Below, in pieces: positions 24,238-33,387 of a stretch of DNA of 37,890 nucleotides (the first letter of the stretch is position 1; every line of letters starts with the position of its first letter). The DNA comes from Calditrichales bacterium (GTDB taxonomy: Bacteria > Calditrichota > Calditrichia > Calditrichales > J004). The translations under genes and the position numbers were made by a program. The notes under the pieces are model-generated. The model was given only the letters and a program-made list of their open reading frames with translations. It was not told the origin of the DNA and searched no databases. Where the stretch lies: positions 1 through 37,890 of the forward strand of contig WGCN01000147.1 of the NCBI GenBank assembly GCA_015493745.1, given 5' to 3'.

Positions 24238-27126
24238 TCAGGCGTTGGCAGAGAGCCATTTTTGCAGCTTGTTCTTTAACTCGTTTTGGTTTATGGGTTT
24301 ACTGATATAATCCTTCATGCCGGCGGCATAGCATTTTTCGCGATCACCTTCCATGGCCATGGCCGTCATGGCAATAATGGGCGGAGTTTTTTTCGACAGG
24401 TCGTTTACAAGTTTACGGGTGGCTTCAAAGCCATCCATTACCGGCATCTGGCAATCCATCAATATAAGGCTGTAGTTCGCATTGCGGACTTTCTCTATGG
24501 CATCCCGGCCGTTGACGGCCAGCTCGGCGGTATATCCCAGTTTGCGCAGCATACTCATGGCCACTTTTTGATTGATGCTGTTGTCTTCCACCAAGAGCAA
24601 CTGATATTCACGTTTACTTCCGGTGGAAGCGGGAAGGGAGGGATGAGGAGCGGCCGCCTGCACCGGCCGGGGATTTAACACCTGTTTGATACAGGAACGC
24701 AACTGGCGTAGCTTTACCGGCTTGGTTAAAAAACCGCTGAATCCGGCCTCTTTGAGTTTTTTTACCTGTCCTCTGGTGGAGATAGAGGTGAGCATGATTA
24801 AGGGGGTATTGTGTAAAGCGGGCAGCCTTTTGATTTCCCGGCCCAGCATTTCTCCGTCAAGACCGGGCATCTGCATGTCCAGGATAACAAAATCAAAGAC
24901 CTCTCCGCTCTTCTTCAGATAGGCAAGAGCCTGGTGCGGATCTGAAAAGAGCTCCGTCCGGCAGCCCCAGTTTTCCAGTTGGTGCTTTAAAATATTACGG
25001 TTTATTTCATGGTCGTCTACAATGAAGGCCCTTTTATCTTTCAGACTTATTTGATTCAGGTTGTGAAACCGGGAAGGGTTGTCCGCCCGTTTCAACTTTA
25101 CGGTAAACCAAAAGGTGCTTCCTTTGCCGGGAGTGCTTTCCAGTCCGATTTCTCCGCCCATCATGGAGCATAGCCTTTTACAGATGGCCAGTCCCAATCC
25201 CGTTCCGCCAAATTTGCGGGTGGTAGAGGCATCCGCCTGGGTAAATTCCTCAAACAGATATTTCTGCTTGGCTTCGGGGATACCGATGCCCGTGTCCGAT
25301 ACGCGGAAAACAAGTTCGATAGCCTCGGCGGTTTCCGATTTTAACGCCCCCTGAACACGAACCTCCCCCTGCTGTGTGAATTTCACGGCATTGCCGGTCA
25401 GATTGATCAGAATTTGTTGCAGGCGTCCCGGGTCACCCTTAAAAAATAAAGGGGTTTCCGGGGCAAGCTGAATACCGAAAGTCAGCCCTTTTTCTTCTGT
25501 TTTCAGCGAAATAATATCCGTAAGAGTATCCAGAACATTCCTGAGGTCAAAATCAATATCCTCCAGGGCCAGTTTGCCGGCTTCGATCTTACTGAAGTCC
25601 AGAATATCGTTGATGATGGATAACAGGGTCTCTCCCGAATTATAGACGGCGGTGGTGTATTCACGCAACTCGTCATCCAGATCGGCCTGCAGAATAAGCT
25701 GGGTCATGCCCAGGATGCCATTCATCGGCGTGCGGATTTCATGGCTCATGGTGGCCAGAAACTGGGATTTGGCCAGAGCGGCCTGTTCCGCCTTTTGCCG
25801 TAACTCCTCGGCCTGTTGCAGCGCCCTTTGCAATTGTCGGTTTGTCGATTCCGTCTGGTGCAGGGCCTCGGTAAGCTGGTCCAGCCCGATACGCCGCGTA
25901 AGCCCCATCCCGATGATATCGGAAATCTGGGAAAGGAAACGCTGCTCTTCTATGTCGAATTGATATCCGGGGGGCAAATAAAGGATCATAATACCCAAAA
26001 GGGTGGTATGGTCAAGCACGGGCAGACAATAATGGCCGTAGGCATCGATATGGCCTTCTTGATTGTTGTTCACCGGAGAGGGGTTACAATGCGGAGCCTT
26101 TGAGCCGCTTTGTAAGAAAGAACTCCATTTTTTATCGGCAATTTTCCGGCAGGTAGTGATGTGCTTTTTACTGAGATTGCGTACGGCACCGGTTTTACTC
26201 CGGCTTTCATCATACAGGAAGATACCTCCTTTGTCCTGAAGGTTAAGCCAGGGAATGTTCTCCAGCATGGTATTCAGGGTTTTTTCCAGAAAGTGGTCGA
26301 TACCGGTGGGCTCCAGGGAAATGCGCAGTAAAAGGCTTAGGGTGGATTGCTGCTTTTCACTGATCAGCGCCTTTTTGTTTTCGGATATTTCAATAAAACG
26401 GGCGACATAATGCAGGGGCTTATTCTCTTTATCTTTTATCTGGGAAATGGTGGCATGTTCGATATAAACCGTTCCGTCCTTTTTGCGGTTCCACACCTGG
26501 CCCGACCAAAAACCGTGCTCCTTTAAGGAGCGGCGCATATTCCGGTAAAAGGAGCTGTTATGCCGTCCCGATTTGAGAATACGCGGGTTTTTACCGATCA
26601 CCTCTTCACGGCTGTAGCCGGTAATCCGCACAAAGGCTTCGTTAACACGGATGATGTTTTCATCCATGTCGGTGATAAAAATGGCCTCCTGACTGTTGAA
26701 GGATTCCGCTGCGATGCGCAATTCATTCTCAATCCGTTTTTGCTCGCGGATGTCCCTGACGATGGCGTGGAAAAAGATTTGTCCTTTTAGTTCAAAACGG
26801 CTTATGGTAACAAAAACGGGGAAGATTTCTCCGGATTTATGCCGGCCGCTGACCTCCCGGCCATGGCCTACTATTTCCGACCGGCCACTCTTTAGGTATT
26901 TATTGATATGTGTGGTATGCTTCGCGGCGCTGGTATCGGGGATTAAAACGGAGACATTGCGGCCGGTAAGCTCATCCTTATTATAACCAAACAATTGGCA
27001 GACACTGTCATTTAGAGAGGTGATAGTTCCATCCACCTCAGTGATAATAAATCCGTCTATTATGCTTTCAATCAATTTAGCTGATGAAACAGTTCCCCTC
27101 AAAGTATCCCCATTTATTTGATGCAA
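24238..27126 (-). CDS. Hybrid histidine kinase, PAS-PAS-GAF-HisKA-HATPase-REC-REC (copy 1)
   Basis: The 962-residue protein has PAS domains at about 13-128 and 140-250, a GAF-like domain at about 265-415 and a coiled coil (about 418-455). HisKA H462 (M-S-H-E-I-R-T-P) and the ATPase domain (D611-T-G-I-G-I-P, G-T-G-L-G-L) follow. Two receivers end the chain, with acceptors D750 and D891. No membrane segment is visible. It is a tandem paralogue of the kinase encoded at 27231-30176, with the same domain order. Its GAF domain keeps G-H-Y-C-L-P but has lost the C-H-C cluster of the second copy. The upstream-most start is TTG (27124-27126) without a good ribosome site, so the N-terminus is uncertain. 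No output domain or dedicated partner gene is adjacent. Confidence 0.9.
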   Translation of the reverse strand: MHQINGDTLRGTVSSAKLIESIIDGFIITEVDGTITSLNDSVCQLFGYNKDELTGRNVSVLIPDTSAAKHTTHINKYLKSGRSEIVGHGREVSGRHKSGEIFPVFVTISRFELKGQIFFHAIVRDIREQKRIENELRIAAESFNSQEAIFITDMDENIIRVNEAFVRITGYSREEVIGKNPRILKSGRHNSSFYRNMRRSLKEHGFWSGQVWNRKKDGTVYIEHATISQIKDKENKPLHYVARFIEISENKKALISEKQQSTLSLLLRISLEPTGIDHFLEKTLNTMLENIPWLNLQDKGGIFLYDESRSKTGAVRNLSKKHITTCRKIADKKWSSFLQSGSKAPHCNPSPVNNNQEGHIDAYGHYCLPVLDHTTLLGIMILYLPPGYQFDIEEQRFLSQISDIIGMGLTRRIGLDQLTEALHQTESTNRQLQRALQQAEELRQKAEQAALAKSQFLATMSHEIRTPMNGILGMTQLILQADLDDELREYTTAVYNSGETLLSIINDILDFSKIEAGKLALEDIDFDLRNVLDTLTDIISLKTEEKGLTFGIQLAPETPLFFKGDPGRLQQILINLTGNAVKFTQQGEVRVQGALKSETAEAIELVFRVSDTGIGIPEAKQKYLFEEFTQADASTTRKFGGTGLGLAICKRLCSMMGGEIGLESTPGKGSTFWFTVKLKRADNPSRFHNLNQISLKDKRAFIVDDHEINRNILKHQLENWGCRTELFSDPHQALAYLKKSGEVFDFVILDMQMPGLDGEMLGREIKRLPALHNTPLIMLTSISTRGQVKKLKEAGFSGFLTKPVKLRQLRSCIKQVLNPRPVQAAAPHPSLPASTGSKREYQLLLVEDNSINQKVAMSMLRKLGYTAELAVNGRDAIEKVRNANYSLILMDCQMPVMDGFEATRKLVNDLSKKTPPIIAMTAMAMEGDREKCYAAGMKDYISKPINQNELKNKLQKWLSANA

Positions 27127-27230
27127 AAAAGTGGATTTTATATTCGTCCATGGAGCGGTTAAGGTAAGATTGGCCTGAAAATTGGTTTATATCTGTTAGG
27201 GTGTAAAATATTCGTATACGGATACAGGCT

Positions 27231-30176
27231 TTACCGGTTTAACCAGCGATGGATTTTTTTGCGTAATTCTTCCTGGTTAATCGGTTTGGTAATATAGTCT
27301 TTCATCCCTGTGGCCAGGCACCGTTCCCGGTCACCCTCCATGGCAAAGGCGGTCATGGCGATAATGGCCGGTTCCCGGTCATTTAACTGTTCGCCGAGTA
27401 TCTGTGCCGTGGCTTCAAATCCGTCCATAACCGGCATTTGACAATCCATCAAAACAATATCGTATGTTTTTTCCCGGCAGGCCAGCCAGCCTTCCCGGCC
27501 ATTATTGGCCACATCGGCCTGATAGCCCAGTTTCTCCAGCATTTTAAGGGCCACCTTTTGATTGATTTTATTGTCCTCCACCAGTAAAATCCGGGCGGTA
27601 TTGCGTTTGTGCTCTTTTATTTTGTGATGGGTGATGATATCTCCGGTCTGCGGCTTATGACTGAGAACCATTTTTATGCAGGCCTGCAGCTGGCTTTGTT
27701 TCATCGGCTTGGTCAGATAGGCGGCAAAGCCGGAATCCTTAAGGCGGCGTGCCTGGCCGCGGCCGGAAATGGAGGTCAGCATAATCAGCGGGGTCCGGCT
27801 GTGTGGCCCGATATTTTTTATCTCCATACCCAGTTGATGGCCGTCCATTTCGGGCATCTGCATATCGAGTATCATAAAATCAAAGGTATCGTCATTGCTT
27901 TTTAAATAGTTCAGGGCCTTCAGGGGGTGATCGAAAGATTCCACCCGGCATCCCCAGGCGCTTAACTGTTGCCGAAGGATTTTTAAATTGGTGTGGTGAT
28001 CATCCACAATGAAGGCGCGTCGGTTGTCAAGCTTTATCTGATTAAGGTTTTTGCGGTGCGGAGTGCTTTTGGCTTTGCCGAGGCGAACGGTAAACCAGAA
28101 GGTGGATCCTTTGCCCGGTTCACTTTCTATGCCAATTTCACCATCCATCATTTGCGAAAGTTTTTTGCATATGGCCAGCCCCAGGCCGGTACCGCCATAT
28201 TTGCGCGTGGTGGAAGCATCTACCTGGGTAAATTCCTGAAACAACTTTGCCTGCCGGTCCGGGGGGATGCCGATGCCGGTGTCGCGTACCTTAAACAGAA
28301 GCTGAAAGCTGTTGCCGAAATCTTCCTTTAATTCACCACTGACGCAGATTTCCCCCTCATGGGTAAATTTAACGGCATTACCGGCCAGGTTTATCAGTAT
28401 TTGCCGCAATCGTCCCGGATCACCGTTTACCCATCCCGGAACATCCGGCGCCAAAAAGGAGGTAAACTCCAGCCCTTTTTCCTCTGTTTTAAAAGATATC
28501 AGATCACTGAAACTATCCAGCATTTCATGCAGGTCAAAGTCGATATACTCCATATCCATTTTACCGGCCTCGATCTTGCTGAAGTCGAGGATATCATTGA
28601 TTATGGAGAGCAGGGCTTCACCGGAACTGTAAACGGAATGGGCGAAATCCTTTTGCTCTTCGTTAAGATCGGTCTGTAAAAGCAATTCACTCATTCCCAG
28701 TATTCCGTTCATGGGGGTGCGGATTTCGTGGCTCATGGTAGCCAGAAACTGGCTTTTAGCCTTGGTGGCCTCTTCGGCTGTCATGCGCAGTTGTTCGGCT
28801 TCGGCCAGGGTGGTCTGTAATTCTTTCTTGGCCATCTCGGCATTATAAAGCGCTTCGGTCAGGTTGGACTCGGCCGTGCGGCGTGAGATGCCAATACTAA
28901 GTACATTGCAAATCTGGGACAGATAGGCCTCTTCTTCCGCGGAATAGATATGTCCGGCATCAAGATATATGACCAGTACACCCAAAAGATAGCCATCCTC
29001 CATGATGGGCAGATTGTAATGGCCATGATCTTCCATGCCCTCAAAATGGATTTCATGCCGGGAATCCACACAGTTGCTGAATTGTACTTTTTGTTCCAGG
29101 GCGGCCTTTCCGCAATGACAATGCCCCATTTTTACGCCGGCACACTGCTTTTCAATCTGCGGATGAAGATTATGCCTGGCAATCAGTTCCAGATACTCTT
29201 CATCCCCATCCTCGTTAATCAAAAAGATGCCCCCCTTGTTTTGCCGTCTGAGCCAGGGTATCTCGTTCAGTAGCTCCTCGAGAGCATTTTGCAGAAAGGA
29301 CTCAACCGATGTAGCTTCCAGGGAAAGACGCAATATTTTTGATTGCGCCTTTTCCATGCTGGCTTTAAGCTTTAAGCTTTCTTCATTCCTTTTTATGGTG
29401 GAGATATCAAAAAAGTGAGCAATATAATATTGAACCGCTCCCTCTTCATCCGTGACACAAGAGATGGTAACATATTGAATATAGAAAGTGCCGTCCTTAC
29501 GGCGATTACATATTTGACCGTCCCAGTGTCCCTTTTTGTTAAGGCTGCTCCAGAGCTCTTTATAAAAGGCTTTGTCATGTTTTCCGGATTTCAATAACCG
29601 GGGGGTCTGGCCAATAGCCTCTTCCTTGCTATAGCCGGTAATTTTTGTAAAGGCCTTGTTTACCCGTACAATACGGGTGGAGGCGTCGGTGATAAAAATG
29701 GCTTCCTGGGTCTGAAAAGCCTCCGAGGCAATTTTCAGCTCCATTTTCATCTGTTCCTGATAACGGATATCACGAATAATGCCGCTATAGTATAAAGTAT
29801 TACCCAGCTTTATTTTGCTCACCGAAAGATAAATGGGGAATATCTCACCCTCTTTGGTGATCGCATCCACACGACGGCCAATGCCGATGATTTTGGCGAC
29901 CCCGCTGTTTGTATAATCCCTGAGATAATCGTCATGCATGGCCCGGTGGGGAAGCGGCATCAGAATGGAGACATTGCGGCCGATGAGCTCCTCTTCGCTG
30001 TACCCGAACATATCCGATATCGCCGGATTAACAGATTGAATAATTCCATTGGTATCGATCATCACCAGCCCGTCAACGGATATATCAATAAGTCCGGTCG
30101 TTTCGGTTTTTATGGCGTCCGCTTTTTGTTTTTTAAGTGTCATATCTAAATAATTCATGCTGTTCGTATTCGTCAT
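27231..30176 (-). CDS. Hybrid histidine kinase, PAS-PAS-GAF-HisKA-HATPase-REC-REC (copy 2), Cys-rich GAF
   Basis: The 981-residue protein has PAS domains at about 25-140 and 150-262, and a GAF domain at about 280-430 with a conspicuous Cys/His set: C345, C353-H-C355, C369, H374 and H384-G-H386-Y. A coiled coil precedes HisKA H483. The ATPase domain (D632-T-G-I-G-I-P) and two receivers (D771 and D911) follow. No membrane segment is visible. Similar M-G-x-C-x-C-G GAF sequences occur, as far as I recall, in other hybrid kinases, and could bind a metal or react with redox signals; this is unproven. The terminator at 30335-30384 isolates it from the sRNA/activator region upstream. Only a TACAAT-like -10 element in the remaining leader hints at its own promoter. 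Confidence 0.92.
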   Translation of the reverse strand: MTNTNSMNYLDMTLKKQKADAIKTETTGLIDISVDGLVMIDTNGIIQSVNPAISDMFGYSEEELIGRNVSILMPLPHRAMHDDYLRDYTNSGVAKIIGIGRRVDAITKEGEIFPIYLSVSKIKLGNTLYYSGIIRDIRYQEQMKMELKIASEAFQTQEAIFITDASTRIVRVNKAFTKITGYSKEEAIGQTPRLLKSGKHDKAFYKELWSSLNKKGHWDGQICNRRKDGTFYIQYVTISCVTDEEGAVQYYIAHFFDISTIKRNEESLKLKASMEKAQSKILRLSLEATSVESFLQNALEELLNEIPWLRRQNKGGIFLINEDGDEEYLELIARHNLHPQIEKQCAGVKMGHCHCGKAALEQKVQFSNCVDSRHEIHFEGMEDHGHYNLPIMEDGYLLGVLVIYLDAGHIYSAEEEAYLSQICNVLSIGISRRTAESNLTEALYNAEMAKKELQTTLAEAEQLRMTAEEATKAKSQFLATMSHEIRTPMNGILGMSELLLQTDLNEEQKDFAHSVYSSGEALLSIINDILDFSKIEAGKMDMEYIDFDLHEMLDSFSDLISFKTEEKGLEFTSFLAPDVPGWVNGDPGRLRQILINLAGNAVKFTHEGEICVSGELKEDFGNSFQLLFKVRDTGIGIPPDRQAKLFQEFTQVDASTTRKYGGTGLGLAICKKLSQMMDGEIGIESEPGKGSTFWFTVRLGKAKSTPHRKNLNQIKLDNRRAFIVDDHHTNLKILRQQLSAWGCRVESFDHPLKALNYLKSNDDTFDFMILDMQMPEMDGHQLGMEIKNIGPHSRTPLIMLTSISGRGQARRLKDSGFAAYLTKPMKQSQLQACIKMVLSHKPQTGDIITHHKIKEHKRNTARILLVEDNKINQKVALKMLEKLGYQADVANNGREGWLACREKTYDIVLMDCQMPVMDGFEATAQILGEQLNDREPAIIAMTAFAMEGDRERCLATGMKDYITKPINQEELRKKIHRWLNR

Positions 30177-30334
30177 TATGCTATATGGAGTTAGAAAAGA
30201 TTAGCGGGGGGAAAAAAATTGTACAGTCCCCGGGAAAACAGAAAAATCAGTGTAAAAAGCGGTGCCGGTCAGGAAATGGGGATATGGAGATGTGCCAGGG
30301 ATTAATCGGCATGCTTAATGTGTATGCGGTCTTT

Positions 30335-30384
30335 AAAAAAAGCCGACGAGCTTTTCCCCTCTTTGTAGAAGAAGCCCGCCGGCT
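30335..30384 (-). terminator. Strong Rho-independent terminator
   Basis: On the minus strand AGCCGGCGGGC (30384-30374) pairs with GCTCGTCGGCT (30351-30341) in 11 base pairs with two G-U pairs. Seven T follow (30341-30335). A lower-stability inner stem (UUCUUCU with AGGGGAA) extends the hairpin. It sits about 160 bases ahead of the hybrid kinase start, so it separates that gene from upstream transcription. Confidence 0.85.
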
Positions 30385-30416
30385 ACATTGGATTCCCCGG
30401 CATGAATGTCATTGTT
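30335..30416 (-). ncRNA. Predicted sigma-54-dependent small RNA of about 82 nt
   Basis: A transcript is predicted from the -24/-12 promoter at 30427-30441 to the U-tract at 30335-30341. Its 5' part can form a small hairpin (ACAUU with AAUGU around a G-rich loop). Its 3' part is a strong terminator hairpin with an extended, partly paired upper stem. It contains only a nine-codon reading frame without a ribosome site, so a regulatory RNA is more likely than an mRNA. It lies between the sigma-54 activator and hybrid kinase genes. No sequence similarity is known to me; the call rests on the signal arrangement. The alternative is that the hairpin simply terminates the upstream activator operon. 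Confidence 0.5.
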
Positions 30417-30426
30417 CGTTTAATGA

Positions 30427-30441
30427 ACAAACACCGTGCCA
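30427..30441 (-). promoter_or_regulatory. Candidate sigma-54 promoter of the small RNA
   Basis: On the minus strand TGGCACG-GTGT-TTGT matches the -24/-12 consensus at every informative base except the final C of TTGC. It is the best sigma-54 match in the window. Transcription would begin near 30416. The palindrome pair at 30520-30554 is centred about 120 bases upstream, a normal activator distance. Confidence 0.6.
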
Positions 30442-30519
30442 AAGGGATGTATATTTTTTATAAGTGTTAAAAAAACAGGAGGTTATATGGTATTGAACGG
30501 GGCGGGATAAAATGCGGAT

Positions 30520-30554
30520 GTTTCAATCTGAAACCGGATTGTTTCAGATTGAAA
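30520..30554. promoter_or_regulatory. Tandem TTTCA-N3-TGAAA palindromes, predicted activator binding sites
   Basis: GTTTCAATCTGAAAC (30520-30534) and GTTTCAGATTGAAA (30541-30554) are each palindromic, and are exact inverted copies of each other over 14 bases around a 6-base spacer. They begin 3 bases beyond the activator stop codon at 30558. Paired dyads at this distance from a -24/-12 promoter are typical upstream activating sites. No T-run follows on either strand, so a terminator role is unlikely. In RNA they could still fold into a 14-base-pair hairpin. Confidence 0.6.
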
Positions 30555-30557
30555 TAT

Positions 30558-32423
30558 TTATGAGATGTTCAATTCCTTGAGTTTACGCCAGAGGGTGGTG
30601 CGGCTGATGGCCAGTTCCCGGCAGATGGCGTCATAATTCGAGCCATATTTTAAAAGCGCCTTACGGATATGTTCCGTTTCCATATCCTTAAGTGTTTTTA
30701 ACGGGCCGCTTTTATCGCTTAAAGATGATTCCGCGGAAGAGGCCTGCAATTCCGGTAAATCCTCTTGAGTGATAATACTGCCCAGGGTCATGGCACAGGC
30801 ATGTTCGATAACATTTTCCAATTCCCGCACATTTCCGGGCCAATCATATAGGGAAAGTTTGCGCAGTGCCTCTTCTTCGATTCCGCCGATTTCCTTGTTA
30901 AACTTCCGGCTGAAGAAATGGATAAAATGTGTGCACAGAAGCTTGATATCTTCCTTGCGCTCTCTTAAAGGGGGCAGGGAAAGCCTGACCACGTTCAGCC
31001 GGTAGTAGAAATCGCTGCGGAACAGACCTTCCCTGACCCTCTGCCTTAAATCGCGGTTGGTGGCGGTTATCAGACGGGTATCGATATGGATGGTCTGATT
31101 TCCGCCCACGGGCCGGATCTCGCCGTTTTGCAAAAAGCGTAGCAGCTTGACCTGCAGGGACTCGGAAAGTTCGCCGATCTCATCCAAAAAAATCGTTCCG
31201 TTGTTTGCTTCATGGAAAAGACCCATTTTGTTGGCCACGGCACCGGTAAAGGCTCCCTTCACATGGCCGAACAGTTCACTTTCCAGAAGATTGTCCGGTA
31301 TGGCGCTACAGTTTACCGTAACGAAGGGCTGATGTTTACGGTTGCTTAAACGATGGATGGAACGGGCAATCAACTCCTTACCCGTACCGCTGGGCCCCTC
31401 GATCAATACGGTGATGTTGTTGGGGGAAACCCTGACAATCGTTTCAAAAAGACGGTACATGGAAGGATGACGGCTGATAATGCCCATAAAATTGTCCATT
31501 TTGCCCGAAGAGGCCCAGTTAAAGAAAGCGTCGGTTTCTTTGCCGAACATGATCCGCGCCTGTTTTATGAGCTGCTCTTTTTCCTTGTGGTAACCGCGTA
31601 CGATATTTTCCAGATCATTGAGGGTATAGCAAAAAATATCCGTACTTCTTTCCAGTTGCTTTTGCAAAGTGGATGAATTACAGATGACCAGAATCGGCAG
31701 CCGGGTATACTGTAGTTGCTGTTTCAAGTGGGAAATCACATGGCCGCTGTCCATATCGTCGCTGATGAGAAAGACATCCCCGGTAAGCTTTTCCAAATAG
31801 GAAACCACCTGTCCGTTTTGCCCGGCCCGGTAAGAGAGAATTTTGGAAAAGCGGTGGCTGCCGGTTTCCCGGAACAGTTGATGCAAGGCGTTCGAGTTTC
31901 CGGCCAGGGCCAGTTGCGGATGGGTGTTGGGATCGTAGATTTTATTGACCAACTGGCTAAAGGCTTTAGCCGGATTGGTGGGGATTTTATAAAAGTCAAA
32001 CTCAAGCCGTATCTTTTCATACAGCCATAAAATACGCCAGTACAGATTGTGAATAAACGGGCTGTATGCCGTATGTTGTTCCAGTATGCTAATCGATTGG
32101 CGTATGCTGCGTAACCGGTTGTCTATGGGCATGGATATGGAAATATCCAGTGCCGTTTCAAAAAAAAGCTCAACGGCCTGGTCGTTGGTCTGCCATTGGC
32201 AGGGAGGCGTCTCCGTGGCAAGACCGGAGCGGTTGAGAAAAGCAGCCAGTTTCCCGGGAGCCAGAGGGTGTTCCAAGACCAGGAAAATTAACAGATGGTC
32301 TTCCAGAACAACGGCAAAACGCTCCAGTACGGGCTCTTCCAGGGGAGCATCGTAAAAAGACTCGTAGCGGAAGGACTTATTTAACTGCCCGGGCAGCGGC
32401 GTATGACAAGCACTGAAAAACAT
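30558..32423 (-). CDS. Sigma-54 activator with a glutamyl-tRNA-reductase-like N-terminal region
   Basis: In this 621-residue protein, residues 315-560 are an AAA+ sigma-54 activator domain: Walker A G343-P-S-G-T-G-K349-E, G390-A-F-T-G-A395 and Walker B F-L-D414-E415. Residues 596-617 are a Fis-type helix-turn-helix. There is no receiver. Residues about 36-306 align by eye with HemA: V-V-L strand near 38, a helical segment (81-145) of matching length, a Rossmann-like stretch with L-A-L-A-G-N-S-N-A (171-179), and Y-T-L-N-D-L-E-N-I leading to a long helix ending F-F-N-W (266-303), like the HemA dimerisation spine. The catalytic cysteine region (S-T-C-N-R-T) is missing, so reductase activity is not expected. 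The gene starts 2 bases after a HemX/CcsA-like gene, where hemA often lies. The domain probably senses a ligand or partner. Confidence 0.85.
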   Translation of the reverse strand: MFFSACHTPLPGQLNKSFRYESFYDAPLEEPVLERFAVVLEDHLLIFLVLEHPLAPGKLAAFLNRSGLATETPPCQWQTNDQAVELFFETALDISISMPIDNRLRSIRQSISILEQHTAYSPFIHNLYWRILWLYEKIRLEFDFYKIPTNPAKAFSQLVNKIYDPNTHPQLALAGNSNALHQLFRETGSHRFSKILSYRAGQNGQVVSYLEKLTGDVFLISDDMDSGHVISHLKQQLQYTRLPILVICNSSTLQKQLERSTDIFCYTLNDLENIVRGYHKEKEQLIKQARIMFGKETDAFFNWASSGKMDNFMGIISRHPSMYRLFETIVRVSPNNITVLIEGPSGTGKELIARSIHRLSNRKHQPFVTVNCSAIPDNLLESELFGHVKGAFTGAVANKMGLFHEANNGTIFLDEIGELSESLQVKLLRFLQNGEIRPVGGNQTIHIDTRLITATNRDLRQRVREGLFRSDFYYRLNVVRLSLPPLRERKEDIKLLCTHFIHFFSRKFNKEIGGIEEEALRKLSLYDWPGNVRELENVIEHACAMTLGSIITQEDLPELQASSAESSLSDKSGPLKTLKDMETEHIRKALLKYGSNYDAICRELAISRTTLWRKLKELNIS

Positions 32424-32425
32424 GG

Positions 32426-33319
32426 CTAATTAAAATTGTGAAGTGAATGTAACAGCCCCAGGCTTATCGCCGAGGAAAGGATCAGGAAGAGATAACCGCT
32501 GATGGCCAGGATGGAGAGGCTTTTATCCGACGCGCTTTTGGTGTGGCGAATGATAAAATGACCGGCATAGATCAGCCAGGTCACCGAGACCGAAATCACC
32601 TTGGGATCTTTGAGAAATTCAATACTCCAGACCTGAAAACCGAAATAGCTGCCGGTAACAAAACCCAGAAATATAAAAAAAAGCGCCCCGTCAATACTGA
32701 AACGGCTGATACGCTCGAAAAATTGCAGGGAGGGCAGGCGTCTGAAAAACAGTCCGGCCTTGCGCTGGCTCAACTGATGGTTCAGCAACAGGTATAGCGT
32801 GCTGGAAACAAAGGAGAGGGTAAAGCCACTGTAGCCGACCAGCATAAAGAGCACATGCACCTCGAAGGATACCTTAAACAGAGTGGGACTGATGTTGTCC
32901 GGGTTATGCGGGATCAGGGCGGAAAGAAACATGATCATGGTAAATAGCGGCAAAAGAAAAGCGCCCAGACTCTCCTCTTTCACGCGTTTCTCGAACGCGA
33001 TATAGATTATCGCCGAAAGCAGCACAAAGGTGCCCAGTGCCTCAGGACTGTTGGCGATGGGGATGCGGTCATATTTAAACAGGAAACCGAAAAAATAGAA
33101 AATATGTAAGAAAACCGCTGTGTGAAACAGGATTTTTACCCGCTGTCGCCATAAATCGGTGTTGTTGTAAAAATAGGATATATACATCCAGGTGGAAAGG
33201 GCGTAAAGGAGTGTAAGCAACAGGTGGCTGATAAAAACAAACATCAGAAATTTTCTGTATTTTTGGGACGCTTCATTATATTTATCGGGAAGGTATGCCG
33301 GCATATCCTGTTCCGGCAT
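32426..33319 (-). CDS. CcsA/HemX-family membrane protein
   Basis: A 297-residue protein with about eight membrane helices of the cytochrome c assembly (CcsA/HemX) family. It has a conserved histidine in F-E-V-H155-V-L-F-M-L-V-G-Y. The segment F-L-K-D-P-K (235-240) followed by V-T-W-L-I-Y-A-G-H254 occupies the place of the heme-binding W-x-W-D-P-K-E segment. The tryptophans of that motif are mostly absent, which fits HemX-type better than true CcsA heme ligases. HemX proteins are usually encoded beside hemA and affect HemA levels. Here the downstream neighbour (2 bases away) is the HemA-like sigma-54 activator, suggesting a membrane partner for that sensor. Start ATG 33317-33319 has GGAAG just upstream. 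H66 and H72 in an early helix could be additional heme ligands. Confidence 0.75.
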   Translation of the reverse strand: MPEQDMPAYLPDKYNEASQKYRKFLMFVFISHLLLTLLYALSTWMYISYFYNNTDLWRQRVKILFHTAVFLHIFYFFGFLFKYDRIPIANSPEALGTFVLLSAIIYIAFEKRVKEESLGAFLLPLFTMIMFLSALIPHNPDNISPTLFKVSFEVHVLFMLVGYSGFTLSFVSSTLYLLLNHQLSQRKAGLFFRRLPSLQFFERISRFSIDGALFFIFLGFVTGSYFGFQVWSIEFLKDPKVISVSVTWLIYAGHFIIRHTKSASDKSLSILAISGYLFLILSSAISLGLLHSLHNFN

Positions 33320-33345
33320 CTTCCGTTTTGTTTTTTAATTACTGA

Positions 33346-33374
33346 AAGATACGGAAAAACAGGGCAAACGACAA
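33346..33374 (-). promoter_or_regulatory. Candidate sigma-70 promoter of the hemX-like/activator operon
   Basis: On the minus strand TTGTCG (33369-33374) and TATCTT (33346-33351) are 17 bases apart, each 4 of 6 matches. Predicted start near 33339, 20 bases ahead of the ATG. The 68-base gap also holds the ribosome site of the divergent gene. Confidence 0.35.
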
Positions 33375-33387
33375 TCGGCGGGGACAG

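Noticed and set aside
30137-30463. A 108-codon open frame on the plus strand over the sRNA region
   Set aside because: It starts inside the kinase 5' end, has no ribosome site, has odd composition and crosses the terminator and promoter signals. It looks like chance.
30520-30554. The 14-base inverted repeat as the terminator of the activator gene
   Set aside because: No T-run follows on either strand. Each arm is itself a dyad, and a true terminator lies further on at 30335-30384.
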